Source: Collybia mongolica
Lineage: Eukaryota; Basidiomycota; Agaricomycetes; Agaricales; Clitocybaceae
DNA length: 64,000 nt
NCBI GenBank assembly: GCA_013420905.1
Contig: JAAXNY010000002.1
Span: forward strand, 62,001-126,000
Reading direction: 5' to 3'
Made by a program: the position numbers and the translations under genes. Shown piece by piece: positions 21,196 to 31,932 of this stretch. The notes beneath the pieces are model-generated. The model was not told the origin of the DNA. It saw only the letters and a program-made list of their open reading frames with translations, and did not search any database. The number at the start of each line of letters is the position of its first letter. Position 1 is the stretch's first letter.

Positions 21196-22246
21196 CCGTA
21201 AATAACAACCAGAACAATCAGGAGAAGTAAAAGATGGTGCTGCGCTGTTTTAAATAACCAAGCGCACAGTCAGGCATTGATAAGAGTTTAGCCAGCTCTT
21301 TCAATATTGGCTAAGTAACAAGTAATGACATAATTGGCACGTATGGTGTGCATGCCAAGTTGTAGAGGACAAGTCAGCATTAAATACAAGACCCTTGGTG
21401 CGGGGGAGCGTTGTTCCATATAAAATTTACAATTCTTTATGATATTTAGTTTGTACACTATAAATAGACTGTAGATAAGTAGCGCAAAGGCAAGGAATCT
21501 TGCCCCCACTTCGCGCTACTATAGGATATACAAATCATATTTGTTGAAACACTATTGCATGCACAAATTAAGGATCAGATTGCTTCAGTTGTCTTGATTA
21601 GAATTGTCTCAAAGCATTTGGCTAAAGAGATCACAGAATTGAAGAGTCCAGTTCACTTGGAACTTAGTACTCACATCATCCATTGGAATTACTAGGCACT
21701 TGGCCTTTAGTACACTTGGACTTATAGATCCACTTGGGATCGTTAATAATTGAATGTACACTTTGTTAGAATTGACCTGTATATATAGCTTAGCTTGGTA
21801 TTGTTCCACTTCTTTCATTGTTCTATTGTTCCTACAGGTATATAGGTGTAGAGTAGCTTGTTCTGGAGTCCCCAGTTTCTTACTCAGGACTCCAGGTTAG
21901 TACTCACTTATATTAGTGAATATACCAGTTTCTTACTCAGGACTCCAGCTCTAGGCTTCCACCTTTAACACACTTGGTACTCAGTCTATTGGATTGAAAG
22001 ATATTATAAAAATATACCTAACAAGCCTTAAACTTGTGTTAGGGCTTTGTCCAAATCAAACCCATCAAGAGATCAGTGAGAAAGGCCTTGACTAGTACTA
22101 TTAAAAACTTAGTGCTTTCAAGCACTCGAACCTGAACTCAAACAGGTGATTCCTACCATTTGTGTGTTGATTATTAGATTTGGTGTGTGTGTAAGAGATT
22201 ACATTACATAGCATCAGCACACTTATAGCTCAGGAGCCCCCTTTCA
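21196..22246 (+). repeat. Old gypsy LTR, right fragment
   Basis: Continues the old LTR interrupted at 6970 and ends CTTTCA at 22246, as does the young LTR. CpG sites of the young copy are mostly TpG or CpA here: young CACGCGTGGCGCGCG versus old CACGTATGGTGTGCA near 21338. The old copy also contains a separate 207-bp insertion at 21764-21970. Together with 6836-6970 this is a 5'-truncated solo LTR. Confidence 0.88.
21764..21970. mobile_element. 207-bp solo-LTR-like insertion inside the old LTR
   Basis: Starts TGTTAG and ends TTTAACA. It is flanked by a perfect 5-bp duplication CACTT (21759-21763, 21971-21975) and is absent from the young LTRs. TG...CA ends and a 5-bp duplication fit a solo LTR (Copia-like in its TGTTA start). 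Internally CCAGTTTCTTACTCAGGACT occurs twice. Confidence 0.75.
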
Positions 22247-22935
22247 TTGTTGTTTGCTGTTTGTGTGTCTCTGGGTGCTTCAGGTGCTTTGGGGGCCTTG
22301 GGCTTTGGTTTTGTCTTCTTGGCTGCAGTAGTATGTTGTTAGCACTCAACAATGTGTGCTGGTGAGATTTGGACAGAGGCAATGAGCAGCATAAGCCACT
22401 GTGTGTGGTGGAGCTGGTGGAGTGTGTGGTTGTTGGTATATTGGCATTGGGCATTGGTTGGCATTGATAGCAGTGGGCAGTGTTGGGTGCATTGACGGTT
22501 TGGTGGAGGTTGTTGATGTGGTTGAAAATAATCAACAAAGGCATGGCAATGGTATTGTGACCTTGTCACATGTTTTGTAACCATGTGACCATGTTTCTAG
22601 ACTCAGGGCTACTTGTCCCCTCATTAAGAATGCCAGTCTTGCCCAGCAGTTATCCATGCCAAAGGTTTTAGTATTACATAATGATCCTCCCTGCAACCAT
22701 TTGAACCTGGTGGGTGCACATTTTTCAGCCTCCTCTTAATAATGAATAGTATACAATTTGAATAAATAAAAATAATATTTGTCAGCATCCTCAGATTTGA
22801 TCACATGGCTTTGTTGACCAAGATGCCTGATGGCTGAATATCCCAAGCTATATTATGCATTGGCAGCTGCTTTCACATGCTTTCCCTCTTGCTCTCATAC
22901 CACCACCATTGCCTGTTGGCTGCCTCCCTCCCATC
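22247..22935 (+). repeat. Internal block of deleted CACTGTG-family element E3
   Basis: Closely related to 47285-47830 of element E2, including a GTTGTTTGCTGTTTGTGTGT start. A ~105-bp segment (about 22820-22921) is also present as inverted arms at 40261-40370 and 40456-40568. No intact gene is seen. Confidence 0.7.
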
Positions 22936-23890
22936 TTTTTTTTTTTTTTGGGTCATATAATAATATTAAGCACATGTGGGTTTGACCCAGCTACATGCAG
23001 GCATAAATATGTACCTATTACCACTAAGTAATCTGTAATGGGCCATCAGGGTGGAGCTGTACACTAAGTTGCTCTCCAGGTCATATTACAGGTCTAGACT
23101 GAGGATACCTGCAGTCCAACGGTATTGTACTGTACCATGTCTGAACCTCCCAATGATTAAAGGTTTGCCTTTGCTTGTTGGGGCATGGTCCCCTCCCTTC
23201 ACATTGGTACCCCATTCCACTCCCCCCCTGGTATTTTCAGGGTGCCCTGGAAACCCATTACTCCCCCCCAGTGTCAAAGATAAATGTCCAAACTAAATGA
23301 ATGACCCATACCTCAAACCTGCTCCCCCTCTCCTGAATCCCCCCTATTACTTTCCCCCCTGTTCCACACCGCTCTCCCAAAGTGATGACTCCCCTCCAAA
23401 ATGAGGCTGCCAAATCCCACCATTGGTCGATAAACTGGCATTCTCCCCAAGAGGTGTGCTCTGTGCAGGGACAGTAGCTGATCGGGGGCCAGACCCCTTC
23501 CTCCTTTTGTGTTTGGGTGTAGTGGTTAAGCAAGTACAAATAAATTGTCAAAAATGTTGGCAGTGACACTCCCTAAGGATCTGTGCAAAGCAGAGTACTA
23601 GAGTTGTGGTGTCCTCATGTGGCCTGGTAGTTGATGAGGTGGATGTGAACAGATTAGTGAAGCCCCCAGTACAGGCAAGATGAGATGACCCTGCAGATAG
23701 TCAGGATCAGCTCTGATAAGTTAAAAATTTGGATATGGTATAGAAGGATAGTGGCCCAGGCCAAAAGAGTGGTCTGATGAAAGGCAATGTTGATTAGGGA
23801 TGAGGTGTTAGGTAGTTTAGGGATGACCTAGTGCAGGAGGGACGAATTCCCACGGTTGGATGGTGGTGGTAAAAGATCAAGAAGTGTCGT
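22936..23890 (-). mobile_element. Poly(A)-tailed ~945-bp retroposon, copy S1
   Basis: Minus orientation with the poly(T) at 22936-22950 representing its A tail. It is flanked by a 14-bp target duplication GCCTCCCTCCCATC (22922-22935 and 23891-23904); the uninterrupted site is visible at about 47814. Near-identical copies are at 31933-32876 and 33984-34928. The 5' end (minus strand, near 23885) reads CTTCTTGATCTTTTACCACC. No reverse transcriptase is encoded, so it depends on another element. Short ORFs inside are conserved only because the copies are recent. Confidence 0.85.
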
Positions 23891-23904
23891 GCCTCCCTCC
23901 CATC

Positions 23905-24290
23905 CTCCCCCTCATAGTAAGTACTCTTCTTTGATAGATTAAAGTTAGTACAATTTTATATTACAATTACTATAGTAATACTTGTAGTAGTCATTTGCAT
24001 TCCAATACAAACTATAAGGCTTCATTAAGAATATCAATAAATGCTAATAATGATCCTACAGGAAACATCATTGGCATACAGAACAAGACTATGCCTGACA
24101 ACATCCTCAACATGGTACACCACTTCATTGAACTCAAAGTGCAGGTGGACAATGAGGGGGTCTCAGTATGTCTGTGTACCCAATCTAATCCAAAATACAT
24201 TAACATTGACCCATTTTACAGATGACTTCATTACAATGAGGTCAACAAGGACAATGGGCAGTCTGGCAGTGCACAAAGACCAACAACTTC
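23905..24290 (+). pseudogene. SPT5-like 5' exon remnants
   Basis: Matches the first recognisable exons of the SPT5-like gene at 37397-40130 (there on the minus strand): an acceptor then a segment encoding MVHHFIELKVQVDNEG (24110 region), an intron ending near 24220, and DDFITMRSTRTMGSL-type decay of the DDFIDNEVNEDNGQLGS exon. Frames are broken and the rest of the gene is missing. The same remnant is in E2 at about 47842-48190. Confidence 0.65.
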
Positions 24291-24299
24291 CACCCATTA

Positions 24300-24610
24300 C
24301 TTAACTTTTTTTTATCTTTATCATGCTAATCTGGCCAGCTGAACTCACCACCTTATGTAAAGTTGCTCATGCTAAAGAAAAAGTAGGGAGTCCTATTATG
24401 TGCCCACTGTGCAGCATTGCTGGAAATGGGTTCTGTCTCCAGGTGCAGCTTCAGGATGACAAGGATTTATATGGGGCCATTTGGGTAAGTTTTCTCATTA
24501 CTAATCTCAATATATGATTCTAACAAATCACAGTGTTGCATTTGCAGTCTGGTTGGTAATGCTGGTGATCAGGAACTTTGGCATGAGGGATATGAATCAG
24601 AGGTATACTA
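24300..24610 (+). pseudogene. Gene C remnant (E3 copy)
   Basis: Contains KVAHAKEKVGSP...LQVQLQDDKDLYGAIW, an intron starting GTAAGT, then the SLVGNAG segment fused directly to the acidic tail end (GDQEL...EGYESEVY stop). The same internal deletion occurs in E2, showing common descent of the two deleted elements. Intact relative: 35446-36376. Confidence 0.7.
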
Positions 24611-24639
24611 GTTGATAGAGCATTCAAATTACAATACCT

Positions 24640-24770
24640 TAGATCTTATGGATGTTAAATCTTAACTGTACAAAATGGACAAAGTGTGTTTATTTTTTTA
24701 ATGTATTATTTCTATTATTTAAGAGGATGAAACACAGGGTTGAATCTCATCTATTCCCAGTTTCACAGTG
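24640..24770 (-). repeat. B-type CACTGTG terminus (E3 right end, shortened)
   Basis: In reverse complement begins CACTGTGAAACTGGGAATAG, like the termini ending at 49163 and 49895. It retains sequence (AATAGAAATAATACATTAAA) that also occurs at 34929, where a retroposon cut off the end of E1. Confidence 0.7.
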
Positions 24771-26340
24771 AATAGGGGAATTGTAACTACTGGGGATAGA
24801 TGAATTAACAGCTGATCCCACTAGATGAAAGATAAGATAAGATTGAAAAGATGAAAATAAGGTTTGAAATGTAATTTTCAAGATGTCATACTGTAACCCT
24901 ACCAGCACACTTATGCTGCAAAGCCTGCTACTTTTATGATTACAGAAAATACTCCCAGGCCTGTCAATAAAATCATGTCCAATGTCATTCTGCACCCCCA
25001 CCTACATCTGCACATGGATTCTGTGTCAGTGGTTCACACCACTATTCCAGCTGCAGTCCCCAGGTATGAGATAATGCATGCAAAGCAGAATGAGGATTAC
25101 AAATAGTTTCTAATGTGTAATCAACATAGTGGGGCAGCAATCAGAGAAGGGCACAAGGGTTTTGTAAACAGTCAACACAGGATAAGGTGTAACATTCAAA
25201 AAAGCAAGTGGGGTGGAGATGAAACTAAGCAAAATCCAGCAAAAGCAAAAGTGCAGGGACTCAAATTCATTGGACAATACCAGGTTAAAATGCTGGGGGG
25301 AGGGTGGCACTTGGCCTAGGCCAATATAAAACTTACCTAAATTTGAAAACCAATCAACGGCAGAAGATATTGAATTAAACATGATGAATACAGGGGCAGA
25401 GAACAGACCATCCAAGGTCTGGACAGTGGTCAAAAGGGACAGCATGAAGGTGAACAATCCTGAGGGGAGGAACAATGAAGAACAGGAGTGATTAAATAGA
25501 GGAGGGATAAAGCTGCAATTGACAGAGATTATGGTGGTGGTGGGAGAGGACAAAGTCATCTGGAGCAGAGTGCATCTGGTAGCATAGCATAAGATTGAAA
25601 AATTTCCCTTTTGGGAATTCTGAATGAAATCTGAGAAAACTGGACATTTCTCATGAAATACCCTGTAAGTTTTCCAACCTGTAAATTTTCCAGAATTGCC
25701 TGATATCCCATACAATACCCATACAATACAACCCACAATATCCACACAATACACACACTGGCAAAGGGTGGTTCAACAATAATATAATAATATAAATATT
25801 TATGGGCTTCTTTTTTGCTCAATGACATGTCAATGGATTGGCAGACAATACATACATAATGAATGCAGCTGCACAGAGCACTATCATGGCTGGACAACTT
25901 ATGGGACTACCACTCAAGCACCCTGCAGGGTGTTTCCCATCATCCACTCCATTTTCCAGTTGGCAGTCCAGTCCCACTCAACACCAACCCCTATCATTGT
26001 CAACTCTGATGGAATCTAGCTCACTATAGCCCCAACAGTAGGCAGAGGTGAAAAGGCATTGCATGCCGCTATTGCTTTGGAAATTGGAAAACTTGGTGAA
26101 TGCATTGATAGCCTTGAGTACAAGAATGCTGAGCTGAAGAAAATGGTATGGGATATGGAGGTTCAAATTTGAAAAGTCTGTGAGAAGAATGCAAAGGACC
26201 TAGACAGCTTGAAGGCACAAATGGAATTGGTAGTTACAGCAAAAGAAGATAGCACTGAGCCAGAACAACAGTGAACATGAGCTTGACCCTGATACAAGCA
26301 AAAATGGAACTTGAGATTGGTGTTTGGAAATGTGTGAAGC
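24771..26340. other. Decayed repeat DNA without intact gene
   Basis: CpG-poor. A degenerate coding remnant may lie at about 25860-26273 on the plus strand: a stretch like AVGRGEKALHAAIALEIGKL followed by a heptad-like segment (coiled coil), with an in-frame TGA near 26174. The minus-strand ORF at 25110-25754 has no recognisable family and poor composition. Confidence 0.35.
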
Positions 26341-26344
26341 ATGG

Positions 26345-26666
26345 GAATTTAGGTAGGGGAAGCTAGGAACAGCCCCCTTTATGTAAGCAGGTTAAGGTTG
26401 GGGTTACATCACGTGACACGGCCAAATCTCAAGGTGAAAATTTTGCCCAAGTCCACTGCTGGCAGAACTTGGAGATATTACAATGTAGGAGTAGAATAGC
26501 ATTAATTATGAGGTCCATTTGAGTTGCAAACAGACTTTTTTACCTCATCCATAATGTCAGGAGGGATGACGTGATGGCCGCAATATTTGTGCATCGCCCA
26601 AACTGCCTCAGCACCCGTCAAACCCTTCTGATAACCATCCATGAAGCAAACAGCACGGTTGGCATA
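26345..26666 (-). pseudogene. C-terminal remnant of a large DDE transposase, cut by Tc1 copy 2
   Basis: On the minus strand it encodes YANRAVCFMDGYQKGLTGAEAVW and KYCGHHVIPPDIMDEVKKS, matching the C-terminal exon of the DDE element at 45682-46570 (FIDAYSKGLTGTDAVW...KYHGHRTLP). A terminal-repeat-like sequence (GGAACAGCCCCCTTATGTAA) is near 26366-26385. The Tc1 element starts within this exon at a TA (26665-26666). Confidence 0.65.
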
Positions 26667-28284
26667 CAGTAGCTCAAAAAACTGTCCCAATGTTTGGTCA
26701 TTTTATAATGATTTACTTATAACAGAGTACTGGAGATTAAAATCATTCTGAGAAATATATATATGATACTACACTATATTAGCTTTGAAATGAGCCCCTA
26801 CTTTCCTCATTTGAATAAAAACTCATTTCATAACAAATTGAACAAAATAATTACTCATTGGGACAGTTTTTTGACCTATGCTTAATTTTGGCAAGATCTT
26901 TACTGCAGCAAGCTTTAACATCATGTGATGTATTGTGGGAACAATAAACAAAGTCATGTGACCATGTTGATATAAATTCAACATGTTTCCATCATTACAA
27001 TCATTCTTTCTTTCCCCCATCATCCCATGAGACCTACATCTTCTACCCAATGCCTTTCTGTGATCTCCCTTCTTCAAGAAGGCTATACCTTGCATCAGAT
27101 CCAGTCCAAAACCATTCTGGGAAAATCTACCATTGGGAGAATCAAGAAGGAACTGGATATGGACAAGGAAAACCACAGGGGGGGACGTCCTTCTAAGCTC
27201 TCTCCTGGTGACAAATGGTCAATTATTCGACAAATCACCACTGGAAGGCTTGATAATGCTGTAGAGGCCACCCATTTCATCAACCAAACTCTTCCCAACC
27301 CTGTCACACCCCAAACAGTCAGGAATGCACTCAAAAAGAATGACTTTTGTAGTGTTGTCAAGAGAAAACATCCTCTTCTCAAAAAGGCTCATCAACTGCA
27401 ACATCTTCAATGGGCAAGATACCATGAAAACTGGACAGTGGAGGATTGGAAAAGGATCTTATGGTCAGATGAGGTCAAAATCAACAGGATTGGGTCAGAT
27501 GGAAGGACTTATACTTGGAAGAAGAAGGGAGAACCACTTTCTGACAGAACCACCACTCCTACTGTCAAACATGGAGGAGGAAATAATCTTATGGTGTGGG
27601 GTTGTATGGGGTGGAATGGAGTAGGAGTGCTTACAGAGGTCCAGGGGATTATGAATGCAGACCAATACTGCCAGATTTTGGATGGGGGAGTAGTGAAAAG
27701 CTTTGAAAAGCTGGAGATGCCAGAGGGAGAGAGGATGTTTCAGCAGGACAATGACCCCAAACATGCATCCAACAAGGCAACCAAGTGGTTTGAAGACAGC
27801 AACATTGATGTTATGGTCTGGCCAGCACAATCCCCTGACATCAACCCCATTGAACATCTCTGGGTAGTGTTGAAGAAGGCACTTAAGAAATACCCAACAG
27901 CCCCCAAAGGAGTACATGAGTTGTGGGATAGGGTGGTAGTGGAATGGAATGGAATTCCACCAGAAACATGCCAGACACTTATAGAAAGCATACCTAGAAG
28001 GGTTCATGCAGTTATTAAGGCAAAAGGTGGTCATACCAAGTATTAATTGTGTAAATAGAGACTTTGGAGATGTAGGTCAAAAAACTGTCCCAATGAGTAA
28101 TTATTTTGTTCAATTTTTTATGAAATGAGTTTTTATTCAAATAAGGAAAGTAGGGGCTCATTTCAAAGCTAATATAGTGTAGTATCATATATATATTTCT
28201 CAGAATGATATTAATCTCCAGTACTCTGTTATAAGTAAATCATTATAAAATGACCAAACATTGGGACAGTTTTTTGACCTACTG
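26667..28284 (+). mobile_element. Intact Tc1/mariner-type transposon, copy 2
   Basis: 1,618 bp flanked by TA (26665-26666, 28285-28286). TIRs are about 210 bp (26667-26876 and 28075-28284). As in copy 1, each TIR is bounded outside by TCAAAAAACTGTCCC and inside by the inverse motif. One intact transposase gene on the plus strand. CpG-poor, so older or more modified than copy 1, yet without stops. Confidence 0.92.
27027..28046 (+). CDS. Tc1-type DDE transposase, copy 2
   Basis: 339 aa, co-linear with the enzyme at 3643-4662. N-terminal helix-turn-helix segment (SLLQEGYTLHQIQSKTILG), GGRPSKL hinge, second DNA-binding segment, then catalytic motifs LWSDEVK, FQQDNDPKH and SPDINPIEHLW giving a DD34E triad. 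The C-terminus is IKAKGGHTKY, as in copy 1. Conservation of an open frame in a CpG-depleted setting, where neighbouring genes have collected TGA stops, suggests it entered later or has been under selection. Confidence 0.94.
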   Translation: MRPTSSTQCLSVISLLQEGYTLHQIQSKTILGKSTIGRIKKELDMDKENHRGGRPSKLSPGDKWSIIRQITTGRLDNAVEATHFINQTLPNPVTPQTVRNALKKNDFCSVVKRKHPLLKKAHQLQHLQWARYHENWTVEDWKRILWSDEVKINRIGSDGRTYTWKKKGEPLSDRTTTPTVKHGGGNNLMVWGCMGWNGVGVLTEVQGIMNADQYCQILDGGVVKSFEKLEMPEGERMFQQDNDPKHASNKATKWFEDSNIDVMVWPAQSPDINPIEHLWVVLKKALKKYPTAPKGVHELWDRVVVEWNGIPPETCQTLIESIPRRVHAVIKAKGGHTKY

Positions 28285-29067
28285 TAGGTACTACATCACC
28301 TGTCAGCCTTGTTGTCAACCTCCACCACTACATTCCCAGCTGCCCCACCCATCACCTCCCTGCCATATGATTGTGCACAATACTGCCAAGTACAATGCCA
28401 GGTCCCACTGCCATGGATACCAACACCCTCTCTCATACCCACCCCTCTCAGTGAAAATAACAACTGAAAAATCACAACAATAAGAGCTGCAGCAAGAACT
28501 ACAGAGGCATCTGCCACATTACCAGTGACTGCCTGCCCACATCTGCTAGTGAGCAGCTAGCATGGTGGACATGGATGGTGCAGTGGTGTATTCCATATGG
28601 TAGAACCATCACCTGGTGGCTGGGTGTGCACCCCTGGATGTGCTGTCTAGACCAAGTAGTGCCAATCACCCCTGTGCCCAAACCAGATGTGTGTAAGGTG
28701 AGTGCATATGTGCCTCACATCTAGTTGCTCAGATATACCTTGTTCTATTGTATATGCACCTATATGCTGCTGTATACCTTGAGACTACCTTGGTGTAATT
28801 CTATCTACCTTGTGATATGTTCTTATTCCTTTTACAAATATTAGTTTACTTCTTACTAATACTTTACCCCTGTACTATTTGCACAGCTCTAGTAGGCTGA
28901 TATAGACTTCTGGTACACCCACAGTATTTATCCAATGTACCTATTTATAGATTGGACTACCCAATTGTGAAACTTAAACTAATTGTTTAAACTTTAAGAC
29001 AATTAATAAACAAAGAATATACCAAATAGTTAAATCACTAGGGAAGTAATATTGATCCAAATGCCTA
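28285..29067. other. Intergenic repeat-derived stretch
   Basis: No gene recognised. A piece at about 28710-28935 is related to 2755-2829 and 50390-50610 (shared CTAGTTGCTCAGATA and ATATGCTGCTGTATACC), so it belongs to another, uncharacterised dispersed repeat. Confidence 0.45.
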
Positions 29068-29873
29068 CTTGGGTGGAGTGGGCCAACACACTGTGTGGCT
29101 CCATTCCACATTCAGGAAGTTGTAAATGAGTAGAAACAATGTAGATGATAGTTTATAGAGGTCATGTGACCATGGGAAAATGTTACCAAGTAAACAAGCA
29201 ATACCTGTGCACAAAACCCAATGCCATAGCTTGCCTGGTTATGGAGAAAACACAAAAACCATCAGAACTAACTTTTCCCAGGATCATGGACACTAATAAG
29301 CATTCAGATTGTTGTCATGTATTTGGTATACTTATATGGTGGAATAGATCATGTGACATGTGCCAATAAATAGAGAAATCAATCTAATTTGTATTTCAGG
29401 TAAATATAGTAGTAGTTGTTGATTATTCCAATGTTTAGTGTAATTTCCTATAAGGGTCATGTTTGGTAAGGGTTATTGTTGTTATAAGATGTTTGTTTAC
29501 CCCTGATATAACACACAGACCTTCAAAACTAGCTGAATCTGGACATTTCTAATATTTTGCTCAAAATAGACTGTGGGAAAAATATGCTCAACAAGGAAAT
29601 TGTAGAGCCATGTTTGTACATTCCAAATATATAAAAACAAAGTTAATAGCTTTACTGGTTATGGAGAAAAACACAAAATAAATTTTCAAACATGACACTC
29701 TGAAATATTAGATATGCATAATTTTGATGGCATCATCAAAAGCATTATGTAAGCATCCCAAATACATGCAAATTATGTCACAATACATTGTGTTTGTGGA
29801 AAAATGCTGTAAAAAGCCACAAGAGAAGAAAAATCCCATTATGGAAATATTTTCCCTGCAGTGTTGAAATATG

Positions 29874-29904
<31 letters not shown>

Positions 29905-29938
29905 TTTTTGCCCAAAACCTAGGTTGATAAAGAACTCG
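29068..29938 (-). repeat. Dispersed repeat D, copy 2
   Basis: Inverse copy of 5926-6809. Its insertion point can be read by comparison with 32950-32970, where the flanks (CAAATGCCTA and TAATAG) are joined without it, so D is a mobile unit inserted at or near a TA. It contains (AATC)n at about 29873-29904. Confidence 0.75.
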
Positions 29939-31125
29939 TAATAATAGAAACAAGTTCCCATAGTATTGAAATGTATATCAACCATTCAACATTTAACATT
30001 TTATTTCTAGCCTTGCATCCTGGGTTAATCAAAAACTTATCAGATATGCTAAAGATAGAAATATCATCATCATAGACAAAGTTCAAACAAATGTACATAT
30101 GCCTGTTAAGTGTTTTTTGTTGTATTATCACATACTATATTTAACCATACTCATATAGCTAGCCATTGTCAAGATATTGAGCATTATAGATTCCAGGAGC
30201 ATCCACATTGACTTGTTTGGCTATGCTTATGGCCAAGTAATATATAAATGTGATATTAAAATAGATATAATAAGAGATTATAATCAAATTTGGAAAGGCA
30301 AACAAATATAAATATACATTTCCTGGTGTACCCCCTCCATAGGTCTAGGGGTAGTAGCAATTTCAATTGTATCCATTAGCCTTGTATTTGCTGAGATATG
30401 CATCATCTATATGTGGGAATTTCATTAATATTGTTTGTTTGGCCAGATGTTGGCAAAGTAATATACAGATGATATTCATTTGTAATATGTAGTAAAAAGG
30501 TTGTTGTTGATAATGAGATTTGGAAGGGTACAAACAACTACAAACACATATATATAAACACATCATGTATTCCTTTACAATGTCTAGTAGTAGCATGTCC
30601 ATCAACTTTGTATTTGCTGAGATAAGTATCATCTATATTGTGGGAATTTCTTTGATATTATTGTTTGTTTGGCCAGATGTGATGAAGTGATATACAGACA
30701 GTATTCATTTGTAATATGTAGCAAGAAAATTGTTGTTGATGAGGTTTATAAGAATAAAAACAGATACAAACACTTACAAACATATACATGAGGTACTACT
30801 TCACCATATCTAACACTAGCAATTTAAATTATATCCATAGGCCTTGTTGTTGTTGAGATATGCAATGATTTATATTGTGGGAACTTTGATGGTATTGTTT
30901 GTTTGGCTAGCTGTGGCAAAGTCATATACAAACTTGATATTCATTTGTAACATGCTTGTAGTGAGAGAGCTGCTTTTGATCATGATGTTTGAAGGTGAAC
31001 AAACAAATACAAATACATACAAATATACCAATTGGGTAGCCCTTCACCATATCTAGTGATAGCAATTTAAATTGCATCCATAGGTCTTGTCATTGTTGAG
31101 ATATTCAATGTTTTGTAGTGTGGGA
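29939..31125. repeat. Block F copy 1: imperfect ~220-235-bp tandem repeats
   Basis: Successive units share TTGTTTGTTTGGCCAGATG-like and CATTTGTAATATGTAG-like segments at about 30210, 30430, 30665 and 30897. The block is duplicated in direct orientation at 32962-33983. No coding function is seen. Confidence 0.7.
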
Positions 31126-31157
31126 AAAGTTTGGCCCAAAGCGGAAGAAGCCTCTTG

Positions 31158-31226
31158 TAATCGTGCTTACGTTTGTCAACTACGCTGTTAGAGCTAACAG
31201 CGTAGTTGACAAATGTAAGCATGATT
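31158..31226. repeat. Hairpin-forming inverted repeat
   Basis: Two arms of about 33 bp around a 4-base loop (GAGC at 31191-31194). Two internal arm mismatches (TCGTG/TCATG and TACGTT/TACATT when aligned) are CpG-to-TpG/CpA differences, so the palindrome was once close to perfect. Confidence 0.8.
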
Positions 31227-31932
31227 ATGCAGTGGACAGTTATTAATTAATTCTTGAGATATCCCAACATAAGACCAATTAACTCGAAATTATGGTATTG
31301 AATGCAGCTTATGTTAGCAGTTGCCTTTTTTGCTCGAAATCCGCGCGTCGGCTAATATTGATTCCCACAATTAGAAAAATATTTCCACGACTACAAAGTG
31401 TTACTGATGTACTTCAAAATGTTTACTGATCATGTTCTAATGAATTCTCGGAACACTTCAAAATTACTAACCGTGGGAAAAACAACACTGGATCTTGTTG
31501 GGTACGCTGAATTTTCCCCGCAAACCCAGGATGATGAACGAGTTACTTATGTAAACATAAGGACTCATAATAGATTAAGCTGCCCAATTATAGATAGCAC
31601 CTTTGCAATGAACTAGGCCCAGATTTCTTGCAATAAAGCCCACTTTGTCCTCTGTTGCCCCCTTCCCTGTGTAGCTTAACCCTGCTGCTCATATCAATCC
31701 CCCCTTCTAATACTCAGTGTGATGCAGCCTTTTATAGTGTGGTAGGGTGTGGGCAGTATTTCACCAATACACACCCCCAGACCATAGACAACCCCCACCC
31801 TCTTGAATACCACTGCATACAGGAGGCCACCTACTGCAGCAACATGCAAACACAACCCATCCCTTACACATCACACACCAGCAAGCACTAATGCAAAATC
31901 AAATAAGGGGGCAGTGGTAGCTGAGGACAGTA
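31227..31932. other. Intergenic, no gene recognised
   Basis: It keeps some CpGs near 31320-31540, unlike its surroundings, but shows no coding signal I recognise. Confidence 0.4.

Larger units (their letters stand above)
5130..24770 (+). mobile_element. Deleted CACTGTG-family element (E3), interrupted by later insertions
   Basis: Left end is an A-type terminus (CACTGTGCACCTGG at 5130, subterminal GGATGAA repeats to about 5480). Right end is a B-type terminus in inverse orientation (TTTCACAGTG ending at 24770). Order of internal parts matches the deleted copy at 45105-49163: a low-complexity block (about 5680-5890), the block resuming at 22247, SPT5-like exon remnants (23905-24290) and gene C remnants (24300-24610). 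Everything between about 5926 and 22246, and 22936-23890, is later insertions. Flanking triplets (GAT left, AAT right) do not match, so pairing of the two ends is inference. Confidence 0.5.

Noticed and set aside
25110..25754. 214-aa minus-strand ORF
   Set aside because: Low-complexity hydrophobic composition, no family resemblance, no intron signals; in CpG-poor decayed DNA long chance ORFs occur.
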